From NCBI GenBank assembly GCA_001931875.2, contig MSJH02000504.1, forward strand, positions 1-64,000: a stretch of 64,000 nt of DNA. Direction: 5' to 3'. The position numbers were made by a program, and so were the translations under genes. The notes under the pieces are model-generated. The model had not been told where the DNA came from, searched no databases, and worked only from the letters and a program-made list of their open reading frames with translations. Of this stretch, positions 25,383 to 36,160 are shown one piece after another; position 1 is the first letter of the stretch; every line of letters starts with the position of its first letter. Source of the stretch: Byssochlamys sp. IMV 00236 (lineage: Eukaryota > Ascomycota > Eurotiomycetes > Eurotiales > Thermoascaceae).

Positions 25383-27846
25383 TTAGAATCCAGTTGAGAG
25401 TAACGACGCCCTCTTTGACTTCATAGTCGCGGTCGTTATGAGCATGTCAGGCCTGCCCGGTCTGTGAAGGCGATCGATGCCTAAATGTTCCTTGGAGTTG
25501 CTGCGGCCACGGTACACCCCGAATCCATACCGAGGAAGCTCCCTCCCGCCGGGTGGAGAAATGATCAATCGTGTCACCAGGTCGGTTTTGGTCCTGGGTT
25601 CACGAAGCAGCTTGTCGCTTAGAAGAGGACTCTGATAAAGAAAACTGAGAAGGTCCGCGAGGCTGCTGATGTCATGTGGCAAGTACCGTTTACGACCTGG
25701 CCAAATAACAAGGAAGGAGACGGTGTATAGAGCACAGAATGCAACGAGGGCATAGAAGGCTGGTAGGCAGGCGGTGATCCGCACCTTGCTTTGTGATGGG
25801 TACCACAGAGCTATGAAGATACCGCCGGATAGAACTGGAATAGCCAGGGATGCAACGCTCATGAAGGAGATCCAAGCCACCTTCCAGTGTCTCGCGAGTA
25901 ACGCAGAAAGCGTTACAGCGAGCGGAAGATCAGACGGGTATGACAGTAGTAGACTGTTATCTGCAGTTGCACCTTCGGGAGATGACATTTCCAGAATCGG
26001 TTGTAGCGCACGGAAATAGACGTCGATGGGCTGCCATGCAAGAAACAGAAATGTTCCTATGAATGCCGGTATAAAACTGAAGAGGAAGTTGGACGCCGAA
26101 AACCCATCGCCAGAAGCCAACGTTGGAAGACGAGGCACGAATCCGGTCGGGATAGCATCGTTGACGAAGCTGACCACCACAAATGCGATGAACAGGGCAA
26201 AAACGATGAGAGTCCAGGCGATAAGGCTCGAATCCTTGAGAAACCAGACCATCCATCTATATCGAACGGCAGGCGAGTGGAGATTTCCCTGGAAACTATC
26301 ATTCGACACGGCTCCCTGCTCTTCTAGACCTGGGAGAAGGTCAGGCTGCTTCTCTCTGGACTTGTTCGAGTCATGGAGAGAAGGGTTCCGAATGGGGGCA
26401 TGTTCCTCGCCAATGCCGTAGAATACATCTGTCTTATCAGATGCTCGCCAGTAACCAAGTCTAAGGCACCGAGGAGTCACCACATCTCTGACGGCTCGCG
26501 CAGTTTCCGATCGCTCAAAATCATGGAGGATATTGGACCTCTGGATGAGAGGGATGAGGTCAGCCAGGCTAACTGGATCCCACATCAAACCTGTCCAGCT
26601 TCGACAGTATCTGAACATAAGCAGTAGTAGCGCTATAGTGACTAACGCATAAACAGCCACCAGCGTCCAGCCCACGGGCTGTACTGAAACCCATCGCCAT
26701 ACACCTCGCCCGCCGATGGTATAGTGCTTAGTCTGAAAAAGACATGACTGAAGGGGTATCGCAAAGAAATTCGTAAGCCAGATGATAAACTGAGAAACTC
26801 CTATCAAGAGCTCGCCATTTCTGAAGTGCGAGAAATCGGGAAGCAGGAAATTCCGTGGTAAGATCGACAGCTTTTGCAAGACACTATCTTGCTGCCGTTC
26901 GGTGGCCATCATCGAGAAAGGGATTGTGCGGTATACCGCCGCTTGAATGACGAAGATCCAGATAATGAGCAAAACGGCCAGGAGCTGAGGGAGAAACTGA
27001 AACACAAAATATCGTGCAGTTCCCACCCCATCGTAGTCCCACAAGCCATCATGTCGCTGCGACCATGCATTACAGAATGCTACCCCTGTAATCATGAGTA
27101 GACAACACAGTATAACTGCAGCCAGTGCCCACGGTCGTAGTACTACCGGCACATAATCGAGAGACGGATACAGGTTGTCGTCCGGCTGTTCTGCTGCAAC
27201 AAACAAGTCTCCAATATCGGATCTCTCACTCTGTGAACTCGGAGGCCGTTCTGGGCCAGGGTTTGGTGGTTCTTTCGAGGGCTCAGGAGTGTGGGAAAAG
27301 TAGCTCCCATCACCAACAAACCGTTCGCCAGGGTAGTCAGTGCTGACCGTAGAGTTCTGCCTGCCTACCCCGGCGACCTCTTCATCCCTGGTCAGCTGTT
27401 CAATTGCGAACCGGATGTACGGTATGTCCTGTGTGCCTGGTGGGCGGATGGCATTATCCGGGCTAGAGCAGGTCTCTGATACTTTGGCGTCACTCAATAC
27501 TCCTGAACGTCGAATCTCCGCATCGCCTATTCCTCTCCCAGGTTGCCTGGGCGTCATCTCTTCTTCCTCCGCTGTTGGAGGGAGACTAGGTGACGGCTCC
27601 CGCGACCTGTGGGATTGCGGGGTCGCGTATTGGACCACCGTGAGTTTACTGCCACTACTCTTCGTGGATGATTGATCTGAAAACGAGTAGTAATCATCCG
27701 ACGCTGCCACAGACTGCCGTGACTCTGAATGTGATAGTTGAGGTTTGCTTGCTTCGACATTGTCAGCTATCACCACTAAGTTCCAGTCAAGCTTTCGACT
27801 ACTTACAGTTAACGGTTCTCAGACTGGCACCGCCTCGAGTGATCAT
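25383..27846 (-). CDS. DUF3433 multi-pass membrane protein
   Basis: Function unknown; DUF3433 proteins are large fungal membrane proteins. The main exon is 27751-25383. An uninterrupted frame reaches 27776 but has no ATG there. I propose a 40-base first exon at 27846-27807 (MITRGGASLRTVN) joined by a 55-bp intron (27752-27806, donor GTAAGT, branch CTGAC, acceptor AAG), giving 802 residues. The first about 190 residues are disordered and rich in Ser, Pro and Glu. Two similar halves follow: the first begins YVPVVLRPWALAAVILCCLL and has several helices plus LQSCLFQTKHY; the second begins after WFLKDSSLIAWTLIVFALF and ends near LVIWPGRKRYLPHD. A basic tail (MLITTATMKSKRAS) closes the protein. The duplicated helix-loop organisation fits the DUF3433 family. 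The first exon is the least certain part. Confidence 0.8.
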
Positions 27847-30066
27847 GGCGTCCGTCAAGACGAGAGGAATGTGGACTCGAACCACGGTACTGTCAATGTC
27901 ATGATGGACATTCCGGAACAGTGCGTCCGATGGGAGATATTAACTGCTGGGGTCACGTTGTGCGATATCGAGGAGGCTGGCAGGGAGGCTGGAAGACAAC
28001 AATTCCCAGCCACCCGATAAAGCTGCCTCCCAACTGGCGAACGCAAGGAAACGGGGCAGTGTGCGCCCATGGTTCATTCGACGGGCCGCTCCTAGTCGCT
28101 TCATGGAGAAAATAGGCTTCATTTAGCTGCTATTATTAGTTATATGAAGTTGCGATGCGAAGCCTATCTAGACTCTAGAGTAGGAGTATGAACGCCGAAG
28201 TACCAGCTAGCGACCTAAGTAAGTATATACTCCGTAGGGCGAGGCGAGCAGCTCCACCAGCTCCGCCAGCTAAAACTTGGTTAAAACAACCTTAACTGTA
28301 TGGGATCGCTTGGGCCCAAAACACCTCTTCTACCAGCCTCCGGCATTTTCGCTGCTCTAAAAGTACTTCCATCCACCCATGCTGTCTCAGAAGATCTCTG
28401 TTAAATCAGAATTCGTATTGAATGTATCCCATCCAGTTTCGTGTGATATCATGACAGGAGCTAGTCTCGAGAACTGCTAACTAGGTACCTACCTAGGTAC
28501 CAACCCTAGCGTTTCTTCAGTCTTGATTCCACATTTATTGACGCTGGGTCTGATGCACTTCCTATCGAGATACTAGTTTCACAAGGCATCGCTCAGCCTC
28601 ACTTACGATCATTTGGGATTCACAACTGGTGTCTATATTCAAGACATAATCGTTCGGGGCTTCACTGTCTCGACGTGGCATCCTGAGAGGCCATACTTGG
28701 ATTCGGGCACCGCATACTGCACGGGGCCCGATTGGCGGGGATTTGGCTCACTTGTAGCCTTGGGTATTCACAACGTTAACTGCGGCGTCAACCAAAGGAA
28801 CGATTAATATCCTTGGCCATGATTTGGTCCCGCGCTAATGGATGATATGTTTCTAAGCGCCGTTTCCGCAGCCTATTCTGATCGCATGCTTCCTTCATCT
28901 CATAGTAGATCCAGCGCTGCCTTTACCTTATCTTTCAGGAGGTCTGATAATAATCTCTCCCAAGATTGTTAGCAGACGAGAATGTGATGCGATCTAACCT
29001 ATCTATCCCTTGACCGTTATTATTCTGGTCCGTTCGAGATAGACAATCGGGACTACCTTGCTCAATGATGGCGACGTAATATTCTGCTATCAGGTTATTC
29101 CCATAGGAGCCTGTTAGACTAGTCCCCAATATGTCTCTTGCAAGTTCAACATCCGTTATACCGGGGAAAATAGTACTCTCGACGATCCGGACCCAGTGTC
29201 AGGACAGTAAACGGCTGCTGGATCACCACGCTTCCCTATAGACTATTCGTCTCAGGTCAAGGAAACACGATTTGTCCCTTCAATAGATGTAGACTATGTC
29301 TATGTTTATGTGAGATATGAGCCCAACTCCCTGCAGAGATATCCTCATGTCAGTATACATACCTATCAGCGAGGACTCTCTTGATTCAGACTCTGACCAC
29401 ATTACCTAGGTTTAGTTTCTAATAAAGATATCGACTTGAGTCTATTCTTTATAGAATATCATTCTTAAAGAGGAATTTTCCTTTCTATCTGCAAGAATCA
29501 GGGGTCTGTGTGAAGCTAAATCCCCAATAATAACTTGTGAAAATGGCGCTTAACCCTCTCCTGAAGTCACGGGGTCGTCCGATATTGGACACAACACCAT
29601 GGAAACAGCAAGAAAATCAACAAAGAAGTGTCCTGGAGCTGACTTCAAGAATCTTGAAGTATTATGCGACCGTTCAATCTCGTCCCTATCCGCTCAACAC
29701 CATCTGTCTATCCCCATCATCCCCGTTCTACGTGAGATAGGATATTGAACAAAGCAGATATTGAATGGAAGCATTGTGAAAACAGACAGCAAGACCTCCA
29801 GGTCTCTTTTATAAAGCTTAGCTGGCTTATCCTCCCTGACACTGCCGTCTCTACCGTCGATATCGCCTCTAGTACTATCGGACGTGCTTGACGCATCTCA
29901 GGGAGTTTCGTTCTTATAGGGAACAGAAATAGCTTGCCTACAACGACAGAGCTATATCTCAGTCGATATTTGAAGTAAGGTATCACGACGATTCCTACAC
30001 AAACTCGACTCTGACATGCTAGGGAGGGCTACGCAAGCGTAACTATCTTCTGTCCGAGATATCACG
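27847..30066. other. Gene-poor region with relic-like short ORFs
   Basis: No gene is convincing in 2.2 kb. The left part holds the DUF3433 promoter. A 64-codon plus-strand frame at 28613-28807 (GVYIQDIIVRGFTVSTWHPE) looks more protein-like than chance but lacks extension on either side. A direct repeat CTAGGTACC occurs at 28481-28489 and 28493-28501. Confidence 0.45.
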
Positions 30067-30699
30067 ATGTGCCACTGTGTTGGCGAACCTATCCACTCAA
30101 CAAAGGACCGAATACTCGACCATGCTCTGAAATTCTTTCTCGGTGTCCGGCTAGCCGTCAACCTAAGAGGCCCAGAGCTATACCTGCAGCCTCCCTTATC
30201 TGTCAGTCGAGAAGCGAGGAGCATCCCCGAGCTGAACGATTCCTTCCCCTTGTTCCTGGCCGATCGGGGCTTCACCGAAAGCCAAGTCTACAAGGACCGT
30301 CTCCGGGATGAAGGTAAACGGCTCATCGACCGCTGGGTTAATGCGAAACGAGTCCACGTCGTGAATCTCACTATGCAATACGAGGTGATCAACAATCTCG
30401 CACACAAGGTTCCGACACTCGACGACATCAGACAGATGCGGGATTGCATCCACTCTCAGGCACTGAGGGATTTGCACCTGAAACAGAACGTTTTCGATCC
30501 ATGGCTTTGTTTCCTGTTCAAGTCTCTGGGAGAGGGTGATTCCGAAATGGAGCAGACCATGCTTCGGGAGCTGCAACGGGCGGATTACGGACAGATCTGT
30601 GAAATCTATGTTGACTTTGCCAAGGTGAAATATGCTTCCCATAATGATCTCATTGGCCTCTCTGACGGACGCGCTATACTCGGCCCATTCGCGGAGTAG
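30067..30699 (+). CDS. Hypothetical protein, possibly truncated
   Basis: A single-exon frame of 210 codons with gene-like, C/G-rich third positions. The product is mixed helical and soluble, with no signal peptide or membrane segment. Visible stretches include ADRGFTESQVYKDRLRDEGK and MQYEVINNLAHKVPTLDDIRQ. The end (GLSDGRAILGPFAE) is weakly protein-like, so the gene may be truncated or continue through an unseen intron (a GTGAAA donor lies at about 30625). The opposite strand is open for 178 codons over almost the same interval (30196-30732), and its N-terminal part also looks protein-like. I cannot assign a family and cannot exclude that this is a gene fragment. Confidence 0.4.
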   Translation: MCHCVGEPIHSTKDRILDHALKFFLGVRLAVNLRGPELYLQPPLSVSREARSIPELNDSFPLFLADRGFTESQVYKDRLRDEGKRLIDRWVNAKRVHVVNLTMQYEVINNLAHKVPTLDDIRQMRDCIHSQALRDLHLKQNVFDPWLCFLFKSLGEGDSEMEQTMLRELQRADYGQICEIYVDFAKVKYASHNDLIGLSDGRAILGPFAE

Positions 30700-31232
30700 C
30701 ATGTTGATATGGTGCTGGAGTCCTCTCTGCATGTATTTGGTGATGGGGTTGGCAGTTCCTGTAACATTATGTTTTGGCAGTGATGCCGCAAATGTCGAGC
30801 GAGGTCAATGAAGTGATGATTGATATCGAAGCTTTCCTACACCCCATCTGGTGCATGTAACTATTAGTTAGGTAGTAACTTGATCATTAACTCCGCAGAA
30901 GATCACGTGCCGAGCTTTCTCCGCGAGCTCCGCTTTCAATAAATATTTCGGGATACGCACTCTCTCTGTTGCCTGGAGATTTAGGGGAAGAATTGAAGCC
31001 ATTTCGCGACCGTCTTTCGTTTCTTTGTTTTGATTTTCGACAGGGGGCATCTTCTCCGGTGACAGGGGTTGAGCAAGCTTTTTCGCCGAGGAAATACGAT
31101 TGCAGTGCAACGTCCTTTTACCTACCTACCTACCTACCTAGTCTAACCTCTTACTCGATCCTTTCTACTGTACAGAACAGAACAGAACAGAACAATCTTC
31201 ATCAAGACGACACAAACAAAAAATAATACAAA
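30700..31232. promoter_or_regulatory. AIM11 upstream region with CCTA and AGAAC microsatellites
   Basis: Contains a tetranucleotide run (CCTACCTACCTACCTAC, about 31122-31139) and a pentanucleotide run (ACAGAACAGAACAGAACAGA, about 31172-31193) within the last 110 bases before the AIM11 start. These lie in the probable promoter or 5' leader, so length changes could alter expression (inference). Confidence 0.5.
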
Positions 31233-31847
31233 ATGCCATTCATTGCAGGCTTAATTTCCGATTATTTCGGGATATCTACCGCACCAGCACCACCTTCTTC
31301 CTCCGACCAAAATGAACAATCATCCTCCTCCCCGCGTTCCACCTCCTCCTCCTCACTCGCTCTGACCAACACTTCCCGCGTGCCCAACAACGTCCGAATC
31401 CTATTCGGAGGCCTCTCCTTCTTCCTCATCTCGACAGTTGTCACGAAGAGAGCTCTCCACCGTCGCTTCTCCGCCATGATACCGCCCTACTACACTAGTT
31501 CCGTATACCACAAGCCCGACATCAACGGCGCACTAGAGGCGCTCGACGCGTTCAGTATCGCCACTATTAATGTACTGTCGTTGGGAATGGTGGGGACGGG
31601 AATGGTCATGTATGCGCTTGATGTGAACTCGCCGGAGGATCTGAGGAAGTATGTGCGTCGGAATTATGGTGTTGCCGCTGGGAACGTTGCTGGGGTTGGA
31701 CAAGGGACAACGGATAATGAGACGGATAAGGAGATTGAGACCTGGTTGCAGAATTCTTTGGGTGATGTACTGGGAAAGTACTTGAAGGATGAGGCGGAGA
31801 GGAGGGTCGCGAGTGAGAAGGCGAACGTGCAGGAGAAAAAGGAGTAG
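31233..31847 (+). CDS. AIM11: Aim11-like mitochondrial membrane protein
   Basis: Aim11 is a small fungal protein linked by yeast genetics to mitochondrial inheritance; its biochemical role is unknown. This is a single exon of 204 codons starting in ACAAAATGCCA. Residues about 20-48 are Ser-rich and low in complexity. The family core spans residues about 48-150: VRILFGGLSFFLISTVVTKR (first hydrophobic helix followed by basic residues), then IPPYYTSS, then NGALEALDAFSIATINVLSL leading into the second helix GMVGTGMVMYALDV, then SPEDLRKYVRR. The arrangement of two helices separated by a basic/Pro-Tyr loop matches Aim11. The C-terminal about 55 residues are charged. It is convergent with the RBM5-like gene. 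Confidence 0.85.
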   Translation: MPFIAGLISDYFGISTAPAPPSSSDQNEQSSSSPRSTSSSSLALTNTSRVPNNVRILFGGLSFFLISTVVTKRALHRRFSAMIPPYYTSSVYHKPDINGALEALDAFSIATINVLSLGMVGTGMVMYALDVNSPEDLRKYVRRNYGVAAGNVAGVGQGTTDNETDKEIETWLQNSLGDVLGKYLKDEAERRVASEKANVQEKKE

Positions 31848-32372
31848 AAGGGGCTGTTTTTTTTTTTCTGATCGGGTTTATGGTTTTTTAAGTTACCCTC
31901 GAAGGGTACAACAGGGGTTTTAGGTTATCCCTTGACGCAGATTCTGTGAGGGAGATGGGTACAGCCAGTTTCAGTGATGGTTGACATCGCTGGCAAATAC
32001 CACAGCCTCGGGATATTTGACGCCTCCTCGAAAGCCGGAGGTCTCTCGTCTTCGTGGAGTTTCGTCATTCCCGTTATCATCCTGGCCTGCTTTGTGACGC
32101 TTCTTTTTACGAATCCTCGAAGGGACAGTGGAGGGCACAAGTCCTACAGGTTCATCTTGCATCTCAATGTACATTATTCATTCACGTCTGGCCAAGGAGG
32201 GAACGAACCATGTGTGGCGAGAGCAGATACATGCATCAAAGGATCTGCAGGCGTTCAGGTATGGACAGCGGGAAATACTCCTCTCATGATATCATTGAAT
32301 CAAAGAGCATCTGTTACTATTATACACGGAGAACTCCCAAACACGAGGGATACAAATCCGTCCTTTGCAAAC
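31848..32372. other. 3' intergenic region between AIM11 and the RBM5-like gene
   Basis: Begins with a T tract (TTTTTTTTTTT, about 31858-31868) just after the AIM11 stop. A minus-strand or plus-strand protein is not supported; the long plus-strand frame across 31974-32789 is the shadow of the RBM5-like gene plus untranslated sequence. Confidence 0.5.
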
Positions 32373-35037
32373 CTAGCCCAGCCGTTCATACCGCTCCCTG
32401 GCGGTTTCCTTTGTTCGTTCCAAAAACTCATCATACTTATTCCTCGTTTTGCGGTTAGCTTCCTCAGCAGCGTCTCCAAGCTTGCTTCCTTGTGCACCCA
32501 GTCCTACGCCTTGCGCATAGACCTCTGTCGCGATAGGAGCAGTGACACCAGTTCCTTGAGCACCGAGTCCGGAACCAGCAGACCAACCCATCTTGCTAAG
32601 AAGAGCAGCGCCCTTCGACGGTGCTGGGGCGGGGGCTTCCTCTTCCTCCTTCGGCTGGGGTGCTTTGGCTTTGCTGGGCTGCTTGGAGCGGCCAAAAGCT
32701 TGCCGTCGTTCCTTCGCGCGGTCTCTGTATTCTGGCGTAGGCTGCTGGATCCCATGCTTCATAAGCTTGCCCATCGCTTTCGTCTTTAGCTCTTCATCCT
32801 GGAGATTGTCTCGATGCAGCTGGCTCAGACGCTCATGTCTGTTAACTTCGGCAGAATTCTTGAACTGGCGCATACAGAGATAGCAGCAATTCCTATTCAG
32901 ATCAGCGTAGGATTGAGCTGGGGGAGCTGAGGCCTCCCCAGGTGATCCGACTTCTGAGGCAGGGTTGGACAAAGCCTCGCCAGTGCTTTTCTCCTCTCCA
33001 TCCTTTTTCTGGATGCCATGGAGTTCAGCATGACGGTTGCTCCAAAACTGTAAATGTGACGGGACAGCGAGTTTCTTCGCGCCTGTGCTGGCGGCGGTCT
33101 CGGCTTTCCTCTTCTTTGCTTTCTCCGCATCTTTAGTAGCCTTTGAGTGACCATCAGTTGAGCGGTCATTTTTGGACTTTCCGCGACCAGTATCTAACTC
33201 CGCCGTCGATACCGTAAGCTCAGTGACGTATCCTTCCTCGTCCCAGTAAGCCAGTTTCATGGAAGGGTTAGACAGAGGACTGAACGTAAATCTGTCCGTG
33301 CTTGGCGTAGGATTGAGAACCGGGACAAATACTCCAGCGTGAATATAGCTTACGAGGATCGGTTTCGAGGCAATGGTAAATTTCTCAAAAGAATTGTATC
33401 TGGTCAAGGCAGCTTGCGCATCCTGCTTTCCAGTCAGTCGTGAATCAATCATGGGATACCAAGCAGAAAACGGTACCTCGACAGTAGCAAATTCCGCAAA
33501 GCCATATCGCCAACTTTCGTTGGTTTTACGGTCTCTCACCAGCAGAACACGGCGGATAGAGCCTTCTCGGGCACCTAGGTTGGAGTCGCCAGTTGTCGAT
33601 GCAATTTTAGCTCCTTTCTTTTGGCTGGAAGATGCTCCTTGGGAAGTGGTGCTTGGCGGCTTGTACAGTTTCGCGACACCTTTCGCAAACAGCTCTTCCG
33701 TAACAGAAGTCTCCAGGCCCCTAAACAAAAGAAACTGCGACGGTTGGTTCTCCGGCGCGGTATCATTATCGCCGGTGTTGGGGACGGGCTCAGGAGGTGC
33801 ATCAGGGACAGCTACTGCAGGGAATTCTTGAATACGTCAGTTCCTTTCACATTTAGCTACTTTTCAGAACACATACCGGGTCGCGGAGCTTGGCAGCGAA
33901 AGCACCTCTGGCGGGTTGCGTAGTTGACAATGGCACACTGGGAAAGGTCAGGATCATCCCACATCATAGCTCAGCCATTTCCATACCATATTGCATAGCC
34001 AGTCTCCTTCTGCCCTGCCACGATTGCGATCTTCTCTTTCTCTACTGTACGCTATTCGGACTCTAGTGCCACGACCATCAGCGTCAGGGTTCGGGCCGTA
34101 TAGATAGATGGCAGGAAAATTGCGCTCGAGAAATGCTCTTGAATCATCCACGCTATAGAATCGGAGGAAACCCAGCTGTCGTGATATTTCTGTTGTCGGT
34201 CAGTACCGAAGGCACTCAAAACAGCATAATTAAGACGTACTGGTCTGCCTGTCGCGGATGACTCTGACTTCTTCAAGCCCCTCGATGTGATATTGTTCTG
34301 TGAGTTCATTCGAAATCTGTCCAACGCATCGAGCCACATCTCAGCCATTTGCCATCAAGAACATATTCGGGGGATGAAGCGCAGCTAGTGGTCGCAACGA
34401 CAGAATGCATAGGCTGTGCAGGGCGAGGGGGAAAGGAGTTGCCCAACGTCTTCTTCCACCATATCCACCGGCAATCCTTCCATTATTACTTCCTTGCTTT
34501 CGTGGCCATAGTGTGGACGGCTTCGTCGTGGACTGCGGCTCCGACTGTAGCTTCTGCTGCGGCTGTCATAGTCTGGGGAGCGATAGCCTTCGCGGTCGCG
34601 ATCTCTGTACCCGGCCCTCCCACGGCGAGGTGGGGAGCGTGACGGTCGACGACGGTAGTCATCGCGATCTCGATCTCTGCCTCTGTAGTAGTCCGACCTG
34701 GGTTCCCTCTCTCTGGGATAATCACGCCGCCTATCTGCGGCAGGTCCACGGGGCAGAGCCCGGGAGTTGTCTTTGCGACCCAAGCACACGAAATCAGTAC
34801 CAGATCGAATTAAGGAGTGTAGCCTCTGAGTATCTCCATATTGGAAACCTGACTGTTACCATGCGGGGAGGAGGGTATACCGCCTGGCGAGCCATATCCA
34901 CGATCCGCAGCTCGAGGACGGCCGGTGGGAGGAGAGTACGATCGCGAGCGAGAACGGTCATCATACATGCGACCGTCTCTATCGTCGCGACGCGGGTAGG
35001 GCCGCTGATCAGGGTCTGGGGGGTATATATTATCCAT
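32373..35037 (-). CDS. RBM5/RBM10-like splicing factor (RRM, RanBP2 Zn finger, RRM, C2H2, G-patch)
   Basis: A nuclear RNA-binding protein expected to act in pre-mRNA splicing. Minus-strand exons: 35037-34860, 34770-34448, 34316-34241, 34189-33987, 33937-33877 and 33826-32373; they join in frame to 764 residues. Order of domains: RS/RD-rich N-terminus (1 to about 145); RRM1 (about 150-240, KEVIMEGLPVDMV and QLGFLRFYSVDDSRAF); RanBP2-type zinc finger (about 254-277, WLCNMCAIVNYATRQRCFRC with four Cys); RRM2 (about 313-430, FLLFRGLETSV and YGFAEFATVEVPF); a C2H2 finger (about 595-620, CYLCMRQFKNSAEVNRHE); and a G-patch (about 690-735, SKMGWSAGSGLGAQGTG). The second intron is longer (131 bp) and has a weak GTTGGG donor, but the RRM1 sequence continues perfectly across it. 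No OCRE domain is seen. Confidence 0.93.
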
Positions 35038-36160
35038 ATGATGATATTGACGATGTCTGATAAAACAGAATGTCCAGGAGCATGGAATAATAATTTGAAG
35101 CAAGCTGGCGGAGCGTCAGTTTAGCTGCGACGGCGGAAAGACTGGCAGATCCGCCTCGCCGCCTTCGACGCCGCCCGTGGGGATTATCGAGAATGAATTA
35201 GATTAGTTTACTGTTTATCCTATTCTCTGCTCGATGATTTCTATTTTCTCGTCTCAGTGGACCCTCACAGATGGAAATACGACATATATATTCATAACGA
35301 GGACAATAGAAGCTCACATTTGACAGAATAGCTCTGCAGGTGTCTTGAGTTCTGCCACATGCTAAAAGATTCTCCCTGGCTTTCGACCAGGTGTGGGAGC
35401 CCATTGATATCTCAGTGTCCTGAACAACATTGCAATATTATCTGCTATCAAGTGGCCAAGCTGTGTTCAGCTCCCCTTTGAGGGCTGCCGGTTATGCAAG
35501 ATGACAATTCTATCTCAACTGATAGTCTCCTACACTTCAACTAGGTACCTAGTGATTGAAGGAAATACTAAAATTGAGCGAACAGCCGTCGATATGACTG
35601 CAGATTTACTGCAACTAAGGTATAATTGCTGTCTTAGTGTCTGTACAATTCACTTTGATGTTTTCTCCTAGCATACCAGCGCGGGGCACGCCCGAGACCT
35701 CGACCACAAGGTATCAACTCTGTCCAGCGAGCTGCAGATATAGAATCCACATAATGTATCGCACTGAAGAAGCGCATTTGCCTTCGCCAACAATAATCTC
35801 TCGCTTCGTCTATTTGAACTTGGAGCAGCAACTATGATCAGATGCGCAGAAGGTTTGCCGTGCCACCTGGCGCGGGCGGAGGTTATGCCCGCAAGTCGTG
35901 CAGGAACAGTGGAGTAAAGATGACGGACTGCTTGACGGAACCGAACGGATTGGATAACCAGCCCTGGACGAGGTTCCGCAATGCTGTGATGAGCCGTCTG
36001 TGCAGGCGGGGGATAACAAACGTCGCGTTAAATGGGGATTCTGGAATAGGTTATTATCCGAGCCTGCGTATAATTAGAGTCTCCCTCCGCCCCCTGCGTC
36101 ATCTCCTATCCACCTCGGGACCACTGTACATGGTCTTCGTCTTCAGCAGAGATCCCAATA
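35038..36160. promoter_or_regulatory. Divergent intergenic region, RBM5-like / alpha-glucosidase
   Basis: About 1.1 kb between two divergent start codons must contain both promoters. A frame at 35842-36267 overlaps the glucosidase start in another phase and is not protein-like. Confidence 0.5.

Noticed and set aside
28613..28807. Plus-strand frame of 64 codons
   Set aside because: Slightly protein-like but isolated, without a plausible upstream or downstream exon.
31974..32789. Plus-strand frame of 271 codons
   Set aside because: Overlaps the G-patch end of the RBM5-like gene on the other strand; not protein-like beyond that.
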